Assembly (NCBI GenBank): GCA_024233435.1
Contig: JACKPQ010000002.1
Coordinates: forward strand, 558,001-622,000
Source: Chlamydiales bacterium
GTDB lineage: Bacteria > Chlamydiota > Chlamydiia > Chlamydiales > JACKPQ01
DNA: 64,000 bases
Direction: 5' to 3'
Shown here in pieces: positions 17,285 through 24,895 of this stretch. Both the position numbers and the translations under genes were made by a program. Below the pieces are notes generated by a model that was not told where the DNA came from, did not search any database, and saw nothing but the letters and a program-made list of their open reading frames with translations. Within the stretch, counting starts at the first letter, position 1; each line of letters starts with the position of its first letter.

Positions 17285-18156
17285 TGAGCTTTAAACCATT
17301 GCGTAAACGACTTGAGGAAGCCTCAAAACATACCTCTTTGAGGCTTGATATCATTCAGCAAGACTATATTCTTTCTTGGCTTCTTGTGGGTATTTTTGAG
17401 CATCCCACTTTAAAATCGAGCCTGATGTTTAAAGGAGGCACAGCTCTTAAAAAGGGATATTTTGGAGAGTATCGATTTTCTGAAGATCTCGATTTCTCTA
17501 TAAAGGAAAAGTGTTCAGAGGATTTGCTACAAAGTATTACTGAAGCATGCAAAAGTGCTGAGATGCGAATGCGAGAATTTGCGCCGATACAACTTTATGT
17601 GAAAAAGTACGAAGAGAAAATGCCTCATCCAGAAGGACAGCAAGCTTTTGTTATCAACGCGCAATTTCCATGGCAATCCCAACCTCTTACAAAAGCGATG
17701 ATTGAAATTTCTTTAAATGAAACAGTGCTACTCGAGCCTGTCTCAAAAGCCCTTATCCACCCTTATGGAGAACCTATCGATCTGCAAATGAATCTTTACT
17801 CTTTAGAGGAAATTATCCTTGAAAAGCTTCGAGCTATTTTGCAGCACACAAAGAAGTTGCATGAACGAGATTGGACTCGATCGCGCGCAAGAGATTACTA
17901 TGATCTATGGCGTATTTTTGGCATGTTTGAAAAGGGAATCAATCTCGAAGTAATTAGAAAAAATTTAACGTTGAAGTGTTCTTGCAAACAAGTGTCGTTT
18001 CAAAAGCCCGCAGATTTTTTTGATGAGAAAATGATCGGTTACGTTTCTAAAACATGGAAGCAATGGCTAGGTCCACTTGTTACAGACTTGCCAGATTCTC
18101 AGAAGATTCTGAAAGAATTGAAGGCCAAAATACCTCTTTGTTTACCGATAATGTAA
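17281..18156 (+). CDS. AbiEii/MenA-like nucleotidyltransferase toxin
   Basis: A 291-residue protein with the AbiEii (DUF1814) motifs: FKGGTALKKGYFGEYRFSED at about residues 50-69, DLDFSIKEK as the metal-binding acidic pair, EKLRAILQ and a C-terminal RARDYYDLWRI. Such enzymes transfer nucleotides, in known cases to tRNA acceptor ends, and halt growth when not countered by AbiEi. It overlaps the AbiEi gene by four bases; AGGAG precedes ATG 17281 and ATG 17284, and the second has the better spacing. The key residues are all present, so it looks intact. Confidence 0.83.
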   Translation: MMSFKPLRKRLEEASKHTSLRLDIIQQDYILSWLLVGIFEHPTLKSSLMFKGGTALKKGYFGEYRFSEDLDFSIKEKCSEDLLQSITEACKSAEMRMREFAPIQLYVKKYEEKMPHPEGQQAFVINAQFPWQSQPLTKAMIEISLNETVLLEPVSKALIHPYGEPIDLQMNLYSLEEIILEKLRAILQHTKKLHERDWTRSRARDYYDLWRIFGMFEKGINLEVIRKNLTLKCSCKQVSFQKPADFFDEKMIGYVSKTWKQWLGPLVTDLPDSQKILKELKAKIPLCLPIM

Positions 18157-18212
18157 GAAATTGTTTGCAAAATTGATTCAATAAAATGATCACGGTATAG
18201 TCGATTGTACGG

Positions 18213-19292
18213 CTACATGCTTGAGTTTGTAGCAAGTCTAGAAATCAGCAATTTAAAGTTTGAGTTGGATTTTGGCTGGAGGTTTGAACATAGGAGCCCT
18301 TCTAGTGCCTGTGTGAGCTGAGGCTCTTTGAGGTTTGTTCCGTAGAATTCAGGATAGAGCTCTTTTTGTGCGATGATGTTTGGTAGAGAGTAGTAGGGAA
18401 GGTCAATGCGCAATAGCTTTTGTGCGATGAATTGGTCGAGGCGTCTTATGGAGTAGGTAACGGCAGTTGGCACGCCATGCAGAGCAAGCTGGAGGTTGAC
18501 GGTGCCAGAGGTTGCAATAGCAAGTCTTGCATCATGCATGAGATTGTGAGTATGGCGCTCATCGACAATTGGATAGTCATCTTTGTTGCGGCTTAGGATT
18601 GCGCGGATGTGTTTTGCATGGGCGCATGAGATCACAGGTTGAAGGTTGTGCTTTTGGGCTAGTTTTTTGGCAACGCGTAATTGAATAGGAAGGTTGCGTT
18701 TGATCTCTTTTGTGCGCGAACCTGGGAAAATGGCTAGGATGGGCTTTTTTGAAAATTTCTTAGACCATGTCGGGTCGTATTTAAATTCTTTAAATTCTTC
18801 AAGCAGCGGATGGCCGACATAGGTGGCTTTGAGTGGAGTGTTTTTAAAACAGTCTGGCTCAAAGGGTAGGATACATTGGACCTCATCGAGATATTTGGCC
18901 ATGGTGTGGATGCGGTTTTTGCGCCATGCCCAGACGGTTGGGCAGATGTATTGGATGATTTTTCCTTGAAAGCCGCTTTTGCGCAGTGCTTTAGCAAGAA
19001 GCATGTTAAATTCTGCATAATCGATGAGGATCACGGTTTTGGGCTCGCGCTTTAAGATGGCGCGTTTGACCTTATGAAAGAGAAAGAATAAGCGCGGCAG
19101 GGCTGGGACGATGTCTAAAAATCCCATGACTTCAAAAAGCTCTGTTTTAATAGGGCAGTCGATGGAATATTGGCGCATTTGAGGGCCTGCTACAGCCGCT
19201 ATTTTGATGTTGGGCTTGGCTAGTTTTTTTAGTAAGCGCGCTCCGTGAAGGTCGCCGCTTTTTTCGCCTGCAAAGAGAAAGTAGTCGATCAT
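18213..19292 (-). CDS. lpxB: lipid-A-disaccharide synthase
   Basis: Joins UDP-2,3-diacylglucosamine and lipid X to form the lipid A disaccharide at the inner membrane. About 359 residues: MIDYFLFAGEKSGDLHGARL start, GEKSGD motif, FPGSRTKEI (GT19 donor region) and ATSGTVNLQLALHGVPTAV. ATG 19292 is chosen because it overlaps the upstream hydrolase stop (ATGA); the longer frame adds residues not in the family. The last 28 or so codons (GLLCSNLQPKSNSNF onward) differ from the two displaced tails at 16151 and 13811, which agree with each other, so the present C-terminus appears to have been replaced or to have diverged. Confidence 0.94.
   Translation of the reverse strand: MIDYFLFAGEKSGDLHGARLLKKLAKPNIKIAAVAGPQMRQYSIDCPIKTELFEVMGFLDIVPALPRLFFLFHKVKRAILKREPKTVILIDYAEFNMLLAKALRKSGFQGKIIQYICPTVWAWRKNRIHTMAKYLDEVQCILPFEPDCFKNTPLKATYVGHPLLEEFKEFKYDPTWSKKFSKKPILAIFPGSRTKEIKRNLPIQLRVAKKLAQKHNLQPVISCAHAKHIRAILSRNKDDYPIVDERHTHNLMHDARLAIATSGTVNLQLALHGVPTAVTYSIRRLDQFIAQKLLRIDLPYYSLPNIIAQKELYPEFYGTNLKEPQLTQALEGLLCSNLQPKSNSNFKLLISRLATNSSM
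18300..18361 (-). repeat. 62-bp repeat inside lpxB shared with 16235-16296
   Basis: These 62 bases of the functional lpxB match the displaced fragment at 16235-16296 with one mismatch (A/G). They bracket the AbiE pair as direct repeats and resemble attachment-site duplications at a gene 3' end. Confidence 0.85.
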
Positions 19293-19996
19293 AGTAGCTG
19301 CTCCAAGAGCCAAGAAACGCCGTGCTTAAAGACATCAGGCGAGGTGCCATGCCCTTTGTGGCCGATGGAGGGGCCAACAATCATTTCAATGGGCGCTGAT
19401 CGAATACGTTGCTCATAAGCTTCGTTTGCAAGATCGCGCACGAGATGAAAGCAATTTTCTGAGCCTGTGCGCACATCACGGTTGCCGATGTAAAAACGAA
19501 TGGTGCGGTCGCAGAGTTTGGGGATGAGGGGCGCAAGGTCGAGATGTGCAGGAGCATGCCCAGCAAATTCCTGAGCATAATTGAGGTCTGTAAGGGGAGC
19601 AAACCCTAAGATTGTGCGGATAAGTGGTGTGCGAGCTGCAATGTGCAGGGCGCAGAACGCTCCGCGAGAGAGGCCTGCAACAGCCACTTTTGAAAGAACG
19701 TTATCAGCACCCAATTTTTCGATGGTTTGTGCAGCTTTTGCAAAAAAAGGTGAAAGGGGGTCGAGGCCCTGGTCGTATAGATCTTTCCAGTATGTAATGG
19801 CTTTTGTTGGGTCAAGGTTGGGACCGTGACCTGGGATAGTCAGAGAAAAAATGCGGATGCGCTCGTTTTTTAAAAACTCTACAGGTTGGTTGAATGGGTC
19901 GAGGTTAAGGCTTTCATCATCGGAGAGTGCAAAATAAAAAAGAGCTGGTAGAGGCCCCTCTTCTAAAGGAGGTCCTTTAAACAGGGGAGTTGTCAT
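19289..19996 (-). CDS. alpha/beta hydrolase-fold protein
   Basis: A 235-residue serine hydrolase. The nucleophile elbow G-L-S-R-G is at about residues 109-113 (AVAGLSRGAFCALH), an oxyanion-type PGHGPN lies earlier, an acid candidate is D in GNRDVRTG, and the catalytic histidine candidate is in PSIGHKGHG. No signal peptide is visible. The substrate is unknown. It lies between pcnB (20-base overlap) and lpxB (ATGA overlap), so the three are cotranscribed; pcnB-lpxB neighbours are also known in Chlamydia. Confidence 0.78.
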   Translation of the reverse strand: MTTPLFKGPPLEEGPLPALFYFALSDDESLNLDPFNQPVEFLKNERIRIFSLTIPGHGPNLDPTKAITYWKDLYDQGLDPLSPFFAKAAQTIEKLGADNVLSKVAVAGLSRGAFCALHIAARTPLIRTILGFAPLTDLNYAQEFAGHAPAHLDLAPLIPKLCDRTIRFYIGNRDVRTGSENCFHLVRDLANEAYEQRIRSAPIEMIVGPSIGHKGHGTSPDVFKHGVSWLLEQLL

Positions 19997-21233
19997 TTTT
20001 TCGCCTTCTTCTTGGCCTGCGCTTTCTTCGGGTGCTGATTTCAGGCATTGGCTCTGTATTTTCGAATGCCTCTTTCCAAGTTGTATAGATTTGCTTGAGT
20101 TCGGGATCGATACGTGTGCGCAAGTCTAAAAAGTCGATAGCCAGGTTGAATTCGGGTATTTTGGGGAGGCGAACGCGTTTTTTTGTTTGCTCAAAGGGCG
20201 TCATGCGATATTGGCCATTTAGAATCGCCATCATCTTGCCAGCAATGCGACGGGGAAGGTGAAAAAATGGCTCGAAAACTTCGCGCGTCATGTCGGCAAC
20301 AGCTGTTTGGATATCGCCGAGGTGAGGTGTGCGCTTACAATCAATGAAGTGAGCTTTTAGGTGCGCAGTTAGAAGAGGATAGACCAAGGCGCAAAGAGGA
20401 AGGGCGCGGTCAAGCTTTTCAAAGCGCTCTTTTTGCATTTCATCAATTTCTTGCAAGTAGGCAAAGACTTCGTTGCCCCCGGGATGTTCTAAGAAATGGG
20501 CGATTTGTGGAAGTAGCATTTGCAAAACGCCATACTCGGTCATGAGCTTGAAAAAACTTTCTGACGCCCCTGATTCGAGCATGCGCAGTAACTCTTCTAA
20601 CACGCGCGCTTGTGAGCTTTTGACAATCTCTTCTTTGCATTCGATGAGGGCAATGCGTGTGTGATGCTCGGCCTCCAGATTGAAGCGAGCGATAAATTTA
20701 AGAAGTCTGATCATGCGTACGGGATCTTGACGGTAGCGTACATAAGGCTCACCGATCATTTTTAAGCAGCGCTCCTTAATGTCCGGATAGCCGCCAACAT
20801 AGTCAATGACGGTTTGATCAAAACTATCGTAGAAAAGACCGTTAATTGTGAAATCGCGGCGCAGCACATCTTCTTCAGGTGAACCCCAAATGTTGTCGCG
20901 GGTAATCAGGTCGGGAGACTCGGGATCGCCAGCGCGAAATGTGGCTACCTCAATGATTTTGCGTCCAAAACGGATATGTGCTAGGCGAAAGCGGCGTCCA
21001 ATTAAGATGCACTGCCTGCCAAATAAAGATTTGATCTCTTCTGGTTTAGCAGAGGTTGAAATATCGTAATCTTTAGGGGTGTGGCCAAGCAGCAAGTCAC
21101 GCACACTACCACCGACAAGGTATGCCGTGTGGCCGCCTGCGCGTAGCTTTTCGATGATGTAAAGGGCATGACGGTCGATGTGATCGAGCGAGATGCCGTG
21201 TTCTTCCTTCGGGTAGATATTCGGTTGCACCAC
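19977..21233 (-). CDS. pcnB: poly(A) polymerase / CCA-transferase family (PcnB)
   Basis: A 418-residue class II nucleotidyltransferase. Catalytic signatures are LVGGSVRDLLLG and KDYDIST (two metal-binding aspartates), and the flexible region RRDFTINGLFYD and RYRQDPVRMIRLLKF follow. The long basic C-terminus (TRRKRRPRRRRKN) is typical of PcnB poly(A) polymerases that tag RNA for decay and unusual for CCA enzymes. Translation starts with GTG 21233; AGGTGG overlaps the start. It overlaps the hydrolase by 20 bases. Confidence 0.88.
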   Translation of the reverse strand: MVQPNIYPKEEHGISLDHIDRHALYIIEKLRAGGHTAYLVGGSVRDLLLGHTPKDYDISTSAKPEEIKSLFGRQCILIGRRFRLAHIRFGRKIIEVATFRAGDPESPDLITRDNIWGSPEEDVLRRDFTINGLFYDSFDQTVIDYVGGYPDIKERCLKMIGEPYVRYRQDPVRMIRLLKFIARFNLEAEHHTRIALIECKEEIVKSSQARVLEELLRMLESGASESFFKLMTEYGVLQMLLPQIAHFLEHPGGNEVFAYLQEIDEMQKERFEKLDRALPLCALVYPLLTAHLKAHFIDCKRTPHLGDIQTAVADMTREVFEPFFHLPRRIAGKMMAILNGQYRMTPFEQTKKRVRLPKIPEFNLAIDFLDLRTRIDPELKQIYTTWKEAFENTEPMPEISTRRKRRPRRRRKNDNSPV

Positions 21234-21284
21234 CTGAGTATATTTTTATTAGAGGCAAAAGTCAAGATTTGTTAACCTGGATGG

Positions 21285-22475
21285 ATGATGAAAAATTTAG
21301 ATTTGAAAACCTGGGGAGCTGCGCTCATCTTGGGCGGTACAGCTCTTGGAGCTGGAATGTTGGCATTACCGGTGGTGACAGCTCAGGCAGGGTTTTTGCC
21401 TAGCCTGCTGATTTACTGCATTTGCTGGGCGTTTAGCGCCTGCACGGGGTTGCTTTTTGTAGAAATTTGTTTATGGATGCCCCAAGATGCAAATATCATT
21501 TCGATGGCAGCTCACTTGCTGGGCCGTTTTGGTAAAATTTTTGCATGGGTCTTGTATCTTTTTTTATTTTACAGCCTTTCGGTGGCCTACGTTGCCGGCG
21601 GTGGAGGATTTGTTGCTCAGATTTTAGATCTACCAGCATGGCTCGGATCTTTGCTGTTTGTTCTGGTTTTTGGTGGAATTGTTATCAGTGGTACGCGCTC
21701 TGTTGACCGCATCAATTGGCTGTTGATGGCAGGTCTGATTATCTCATTTCTCATGTTTGTGGCAGTAGGATTTGGCAAAGTCAAGCCAGGACTTGCTATG
21801 CGCTTTAATCTATGGCCTGCTTTTTTAGCCTTGCCTGTGATTTTTACCTCGTTTAGCTATCAAGGGACAGTGCCATCGATTGTCTCTTACCTCAATCGCG
21901 ATGGAGCCAAAGTGAGAAAAGCAATTTTATATGGAACGGCGATTCCATTTGTTGCCTATGTCATTTGGGAATATCTTATCTTAGGCATTATTCCGCTTTC
22001 AGGCAAATATGGGTTGCTCATGGCAAAACAAGAGCACTTAAAAGCTGTTGATCCACTCAAGCACATTTTGATTGATTCCCCAATTTACGCAATCGGACAA
22101 TTTTTCTCTTTCTTTGCGCTGACAACCTCATTTTTAGGTGTGACCTTAGGGTTAATGGATTTTATGTCGGATGGCTTGCAGATTGCAAAGAAAGGTGCTC
22201 GCAAATACCTGCTTGCTGCAATTGTTTTTGTGCCGCCACTCATAATCACATTTATCAATCCAAACCTCTTTTACAAAGCGCTTGGGTATGCAGGTGGCGT
22301 TGGCTGCGCATTGCTGCTTGGGTTTCTCCCCGTCTTGATGACATGGGTTGGACGCTATAAGCTTGATTATCCCAGTATCAATCGCCAGTTGCCAGGAGGC
22401 AAAGGGTTGCTTTTGATCCTAATGGGTTTCATCGTTTTTGAGCTTATAATGGAGCTCATCTCAGAATTGTTGTAG
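21285..22475 (+). CDS. tyrP: aromatic amino acid permease, TyrP/Mtr family
   Basis: A 396-residue inner-membrane carrier of the HAAAP family with about eleven hydrophobic segments. The N-terminal GGTALGAGMLALPVVTAQAG is diagnostic of TyrP/Mtr proton symporters for tyrosine or tryptophan. Chlamydiae import aromatic amino acids from the host and often have one or more tyrP copies. It is divergent from pcnB with a 51-base gap and converges on the DTW-like gene with a 15-base overlap. Confidence 0.88.
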   Translation: MMKNLDLKTWGAALILGGTALGAGMLALPVVTAQAGFLPSLLIYCICWAFSACTGLLFVEICLWMPQDANIISMAAHLLGRFGKIFAWVLYLFLFYSLSVAYVAGGGGFVAQILDLPAWLGSLLFVLVFGGIVISGTRSVDRINWLLMAGLIISFLMFVAVGFGKVKPGLAMRFNLWPAFLALPVIFTSFSYQGTVPSIVSYLNRDGAKVRKAILYGTAIPFVAYVIWEYLILGIIPLSGKYGLLMAKQEHLKAVDPLKHILIDSPIYAIGQFFSFFALTTSFLGVTLGLMDFMSDGLQIAKKGARKYLLAAIVFVPPLIITFINPNLFYKALGYAGGVGCALLLGFLPVLMTWVGRYKLDYPSINRQLPGGKGLLLILMGFIVFELIMELISELL

Positions 22476-22904
22476 GAATTCATCTTTCCAGTGATAGTTT
22501 TCAAGAAGGCCGCTTGTATCTCGACCAAGGATTTGATAGGCAATATAAAGGGCTTCAACGGTGGCTAAACCCCTCGTAGGGTCTGAGCAATCATCTTGAC
22601 GGCGCGGATAAGCCGTGCGGTAATGCTTAGGTAAGCTGCGCTTTAAGATAGGCTCTTTTATTTGTCTTGCCATCACTTCAGCGTATTTCCATGTCGCATC
22701 AATTAAAAATAATCCGTGTGCTTGATCAGCACGTGTTAAAACAGGCGCTTCAAAATCAAGCATGAGATAGCCCCTTAGAGGAGGGAGAGCGTTATTGGGG
22801 TAAGTGTAAAAGCGCATATCCTCGCGTGTTTCAAGACCTCTTAAAGAGCATTTTTTTAAATTCTCACGTCTGTGACGTAAAATAATCGTAGGCGAAAAAG
22901 TCAT
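22461..22904 (-). CDS. DTW/Tsr3-like aminocarboxypropyltransferase family protein
   Basis: A 147-residue protein with LFLIDATWKYAEVM (D-x-T-W), RSLPKHYRTAYPRR and LATVEALYIAYQILG, an arrangement seen in the related DTW and Tsr3 (DUF367) families, which transfer a 3-amino-3-carboxypropyl group from SAM to tRNA uridine or rRNA. The D-A-T-W and the T-x-E-A segment argue for this superfamily; which RNA is modified is not clear. An AGGA site precedes ATG 22904. The family assignment is from memory of motifs. Confidence 0.6.
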   Translation of the reverse strand: MTFSPTIILRHRRENLKKCSLRGLETREDMRFYTYPNNALPPLRGYLMLDFEAPVLTRADQAHGLFLIDATWKYAEVMARQIKEPILKRSLPKHYRTAYPRRQDDCSDPTRGLATVEALYIAYQILGRDTSGLLENYHWKDEFLQQF

Positions 22905-22950
22905 AATTTCCTATATATGAATCTAAAGCATAGTATAGGAAGTACGAATT

Positions 22951-23934
22951 ATGTTCCACCTTTTGTTGTCGGCGATGCTCTGTGTAACGCCTGTTGACTT
23001 ATCTAAACGACTGCCCATCACAGATGACTACGATAAAGCCGTTAGCATAGCAAAAGTGTTTGATAAGCCGATGATTGTCCTCTTTACAGGCTCAGACTGG
23101 GATGTTGACTCTCAACGCTTTATTCACCGCATTTTAAACGAAGGCACTTTTTACGAAGTTTTGAAAAAAGAATTTGTTTTTGCGCATATTGATTTTCCAG
23201 AACTTGAAACACATAAAGCCAAAGTCATTGAGCGCAATACCAAGCTGAAAACAAAGTTTCAAGTAGAGTCATTTCCCATGCTAGTTTTGCTAGATGCTGA
23301 GCAAAACGAAATATCGCGTGCAGGGCTCTTTTCAGAAGATCCTGAGCAGCTTGCAGCGCATTTGAAATCTCTTTTGTGTCGCTACAAAGAAATAGAAAAA
23401 GGGTTAGCTTTAAAAACGATAGACAACGAGCGCTTAAAGTATCTTTACACAGATGCCAAAGAATTGGGCGCATCCAATATTCTTTCACGGTTGCTTGAGC
23501 GCGGGCTTGAAATTGATAACGATCCATATTTTCAACTTGAGCATTACAGCAACATGTTAACTAGAGGGCTTGCGCAGACTGCAGAAGCCACGATGATGCG
23601 ACAAAAAATTCTTGCTATGGATCCTGACAACACCTTTGGAGCGCACTATCGCTTGGCAGTCCTTGATTTTCAATCAGCTGCTGAAGATGAGAAAGCTAGC
23701 GCAGAGACAGTTGTTGAACCACTTCTAACCTACATCAACAAATTTGGAAAATCAGATACAGAACATCTTTGGCGTTTGCACATGATGGTTTCACAATATC
23801 TTTTTAGCAAAGGGCAAATGCAAACAGCCCTTGATCACGCGCGCATTTCTTATCAAGAAGCGCCATCATTTATGAAACACGAAGTGTTCCAGACTTTAGA
23901 GTATCTAAAAAAAGAAGTTGCTAGCAACAGCTAA
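22951..23934 (+). CDS. thioredoxin-fold protein lacking catalytic cysteines, with helical repeats
   Basis: A 327-residue protein related to the chlamydial predicted disulfide isomerase family. A short hydrophobic N-terminus (FHLLLSAMLCVTP) may be a signal peptide. The thioredoxin-like domain (about residues 25-145) has MIVLFTGSDWDVDSQRFI where relatives have G-S-D-W-C-x-x-C, so both redox cysteines are replaced (D and S). VESFPMLVLLD retains the cis-proline. The C-terminal half is helical, with TPR-like segments. It is therefore probably a binding or scaffold protein and not an oxidoreductase. Confidence 0.7.
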   Translation: MFHLLLSAMLCVTPVDLSKRLPITDDYDKAVSIAKVFDKPMIVLFTGSDWDVDSQRFIHRILNEGTFYEVLKKEFVFAHIDFPELETHKAKVIERNTKLKTKFQVESFPMLVLLDAEQNEISRAGLFSEDPEQLAAHLKSLLCRYKEIEKGLALKTIDNERLKYLYTDAKELGASNILSRLLERGLEIDNDPYFQLEHYSNMLTRGLAQTAEATMMRQKILAMDPDNTFGAHYRLAVLDFQSAAEDEKASAETVVEPLLTYINKFGKSDTEHLWRLHMMVSQYLFSKGQMQTALDHARISYQEAPSFMKHEVFQTLEYLKKEVASNS

Positions 23935-23953
23935 AGATTGCTAACCTGCTCGC

Positions 23954-24673
23954 ATGAGCATCACTGAAGTTAACTTGAGAGTTCGTGGTTATTGCGCAGA
24001 CGCGCAAAGGGAAATGCTTTGGTATAAAGCAGGCCACATAGCTTTTATGGCTCTTTCCCTTCTTTCTCTTGCCATTACTGTTCAGAGCCCTCTTAGCAAA
24101 GCAACTATTGGGAAGCTGGGCTTTGTGTATTTCTGTTATGACATTGCGACCCGTCTGCTGCTAAAGTCTGAAAAGGTAAAACAGCTATGCATCGGAAAAA
24201 TCACGCAAGAGTACGCAAGCTATTTAGCCAAGCCGAAAGAGCAATCCAAAGCAGTTGTAGTGCCAGCTATTCGTTTTAGTCTATATATTGTTCAATGGAC
24301 AACGGGGCTGCCGTGGGTTGGTATCATCAGTCAAGCCTTTACATTGGCCACGCAACTATCCGAGACTGTCTCTCAAGATGATTTTAAAGAGGCTTGCGAA
24401 GAAGAGGCGAAAAATCTCATCGTTTCAGCGATTACAGTGCGTGCACAGGTGCATTTAGATCAGTTATCAACCCCTCGAGGCATTCTTTTTGGATTAGATT
24501 TCCCATCGATTAAACAAATTATCCACGATCGCTTGCAAGCTGAATTGGCAGAGCGGATCACAAAACGCTTGAACATCGCCGATCGACACAAGGATGAAGT
24601 TGGTGAAATTGTTTCAAAGATCATCAAAGACCTCGATGATCTTTATCAGGGCTGGGAGTATATAGGAGGTTAG
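23954..24673 (+). CDS. hypothetical membrane protein
   Basis: A 239-residue protein of no known family. Two neighbouring hydrophobic stretches at about residues 26-43 (AGHIAFMALSLLSLAITV) and 52-68 (GKLGFVYFCYDIATRLL) form a bilobed pair, followed by another moderately hydrophobic stretch (SLYIVQWTTGLPWVGII) and a helical, charged C-terminus (LQAELAERITKRLN). A bilobed pair is a feature of chlamydial inclusion-membrane proteins, but here it is weak. It follows the thioredoxin-like gene at 19 bases. Confidence 0.6.
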   Translation: MSITEVNLRVRGYCADAQREMLWYKAGHIAFMALSLLSLAITVQSPLSKATIGKLGFVYFCYDIATRLLLKSEKVKQLCIGKITQEYASYLAKPKEQSKAVVVPAIRFSLYIVQWTTGLPWVGIISQAFTLATQLSETVSQDDFKEACEEEAKNLIVSAITVRAQVHLDQLSTPRGILFGLDFPSIKQIIHDRLQAELAERITKRLNIADRHKDEVGEIVSKIIKDLDDLYQGWEYIGG

Positions 24674-24854
24674 GTAATTCTTTTAACGCTTCTGTGAATG
24701 GGATTGCTAGGATGTTGCCGTGCTTTTCTTTGCGTTGCCCGTTAAATAGAATATAGAGACTTGCCTCAGGGTAATCTTCTCCGAATGCTTTTAATCCCTT
24801 AAGATCTCTTGGCGCTGCACCCAGCTCACGCATTTGTTTAGTGATGAGATAAAG
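24624..24854 (-). pseudogene. C-terminal remnant of an AAA/DUF4143-type ATPase
   Basis: The minus frame encodes VRLYLITKQMRELGAAPRDL, then GLKAFGEDYPEASLYILF and NGQRKEKHGNILAIPFTEAL, ending at 24624. This pattern (Leu-lys-alpha-phe ... lyilf-nGqrke ... g-nIlaiPf-eaL) resembles the tail of AAA_14/DUF4143 ATPases, a family also present intact at 43892-45067. No P-loop or upstream part is found: uvrD begins (3' end) at 24896. The 3' end overlaps the neighbouring membrane protein gene. It is best read as a leftover of a deleted or displaced gene. Confidence 0.5.
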
Positions 24855-24891
24855 TCGGACATTTTGGAGTTAGCAACTCCAAAATGTCCGA
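24855..24891. repeat. perfect 16-bp palindrome after uvrD
   Basis: TCGGACATTTTGGAGT is followed by TAGCA and then its exact complement to 24891. It starts four bases past the uvrD stop (minus strand). A strong hairpin of this kind could terminate uvrD transcription, but there is no T-run; it may be a dispersed palindromic element joining uvrD to the ATPase remnant. Confidence 0.6.
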
Positions 24892-24895
24892 AATT

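Noticed and set aside
24855..24891. Calling the palindrome a rho-independent terminator
   Set aside because: There is no T-run on either strand, so it is recorded as a repeat.
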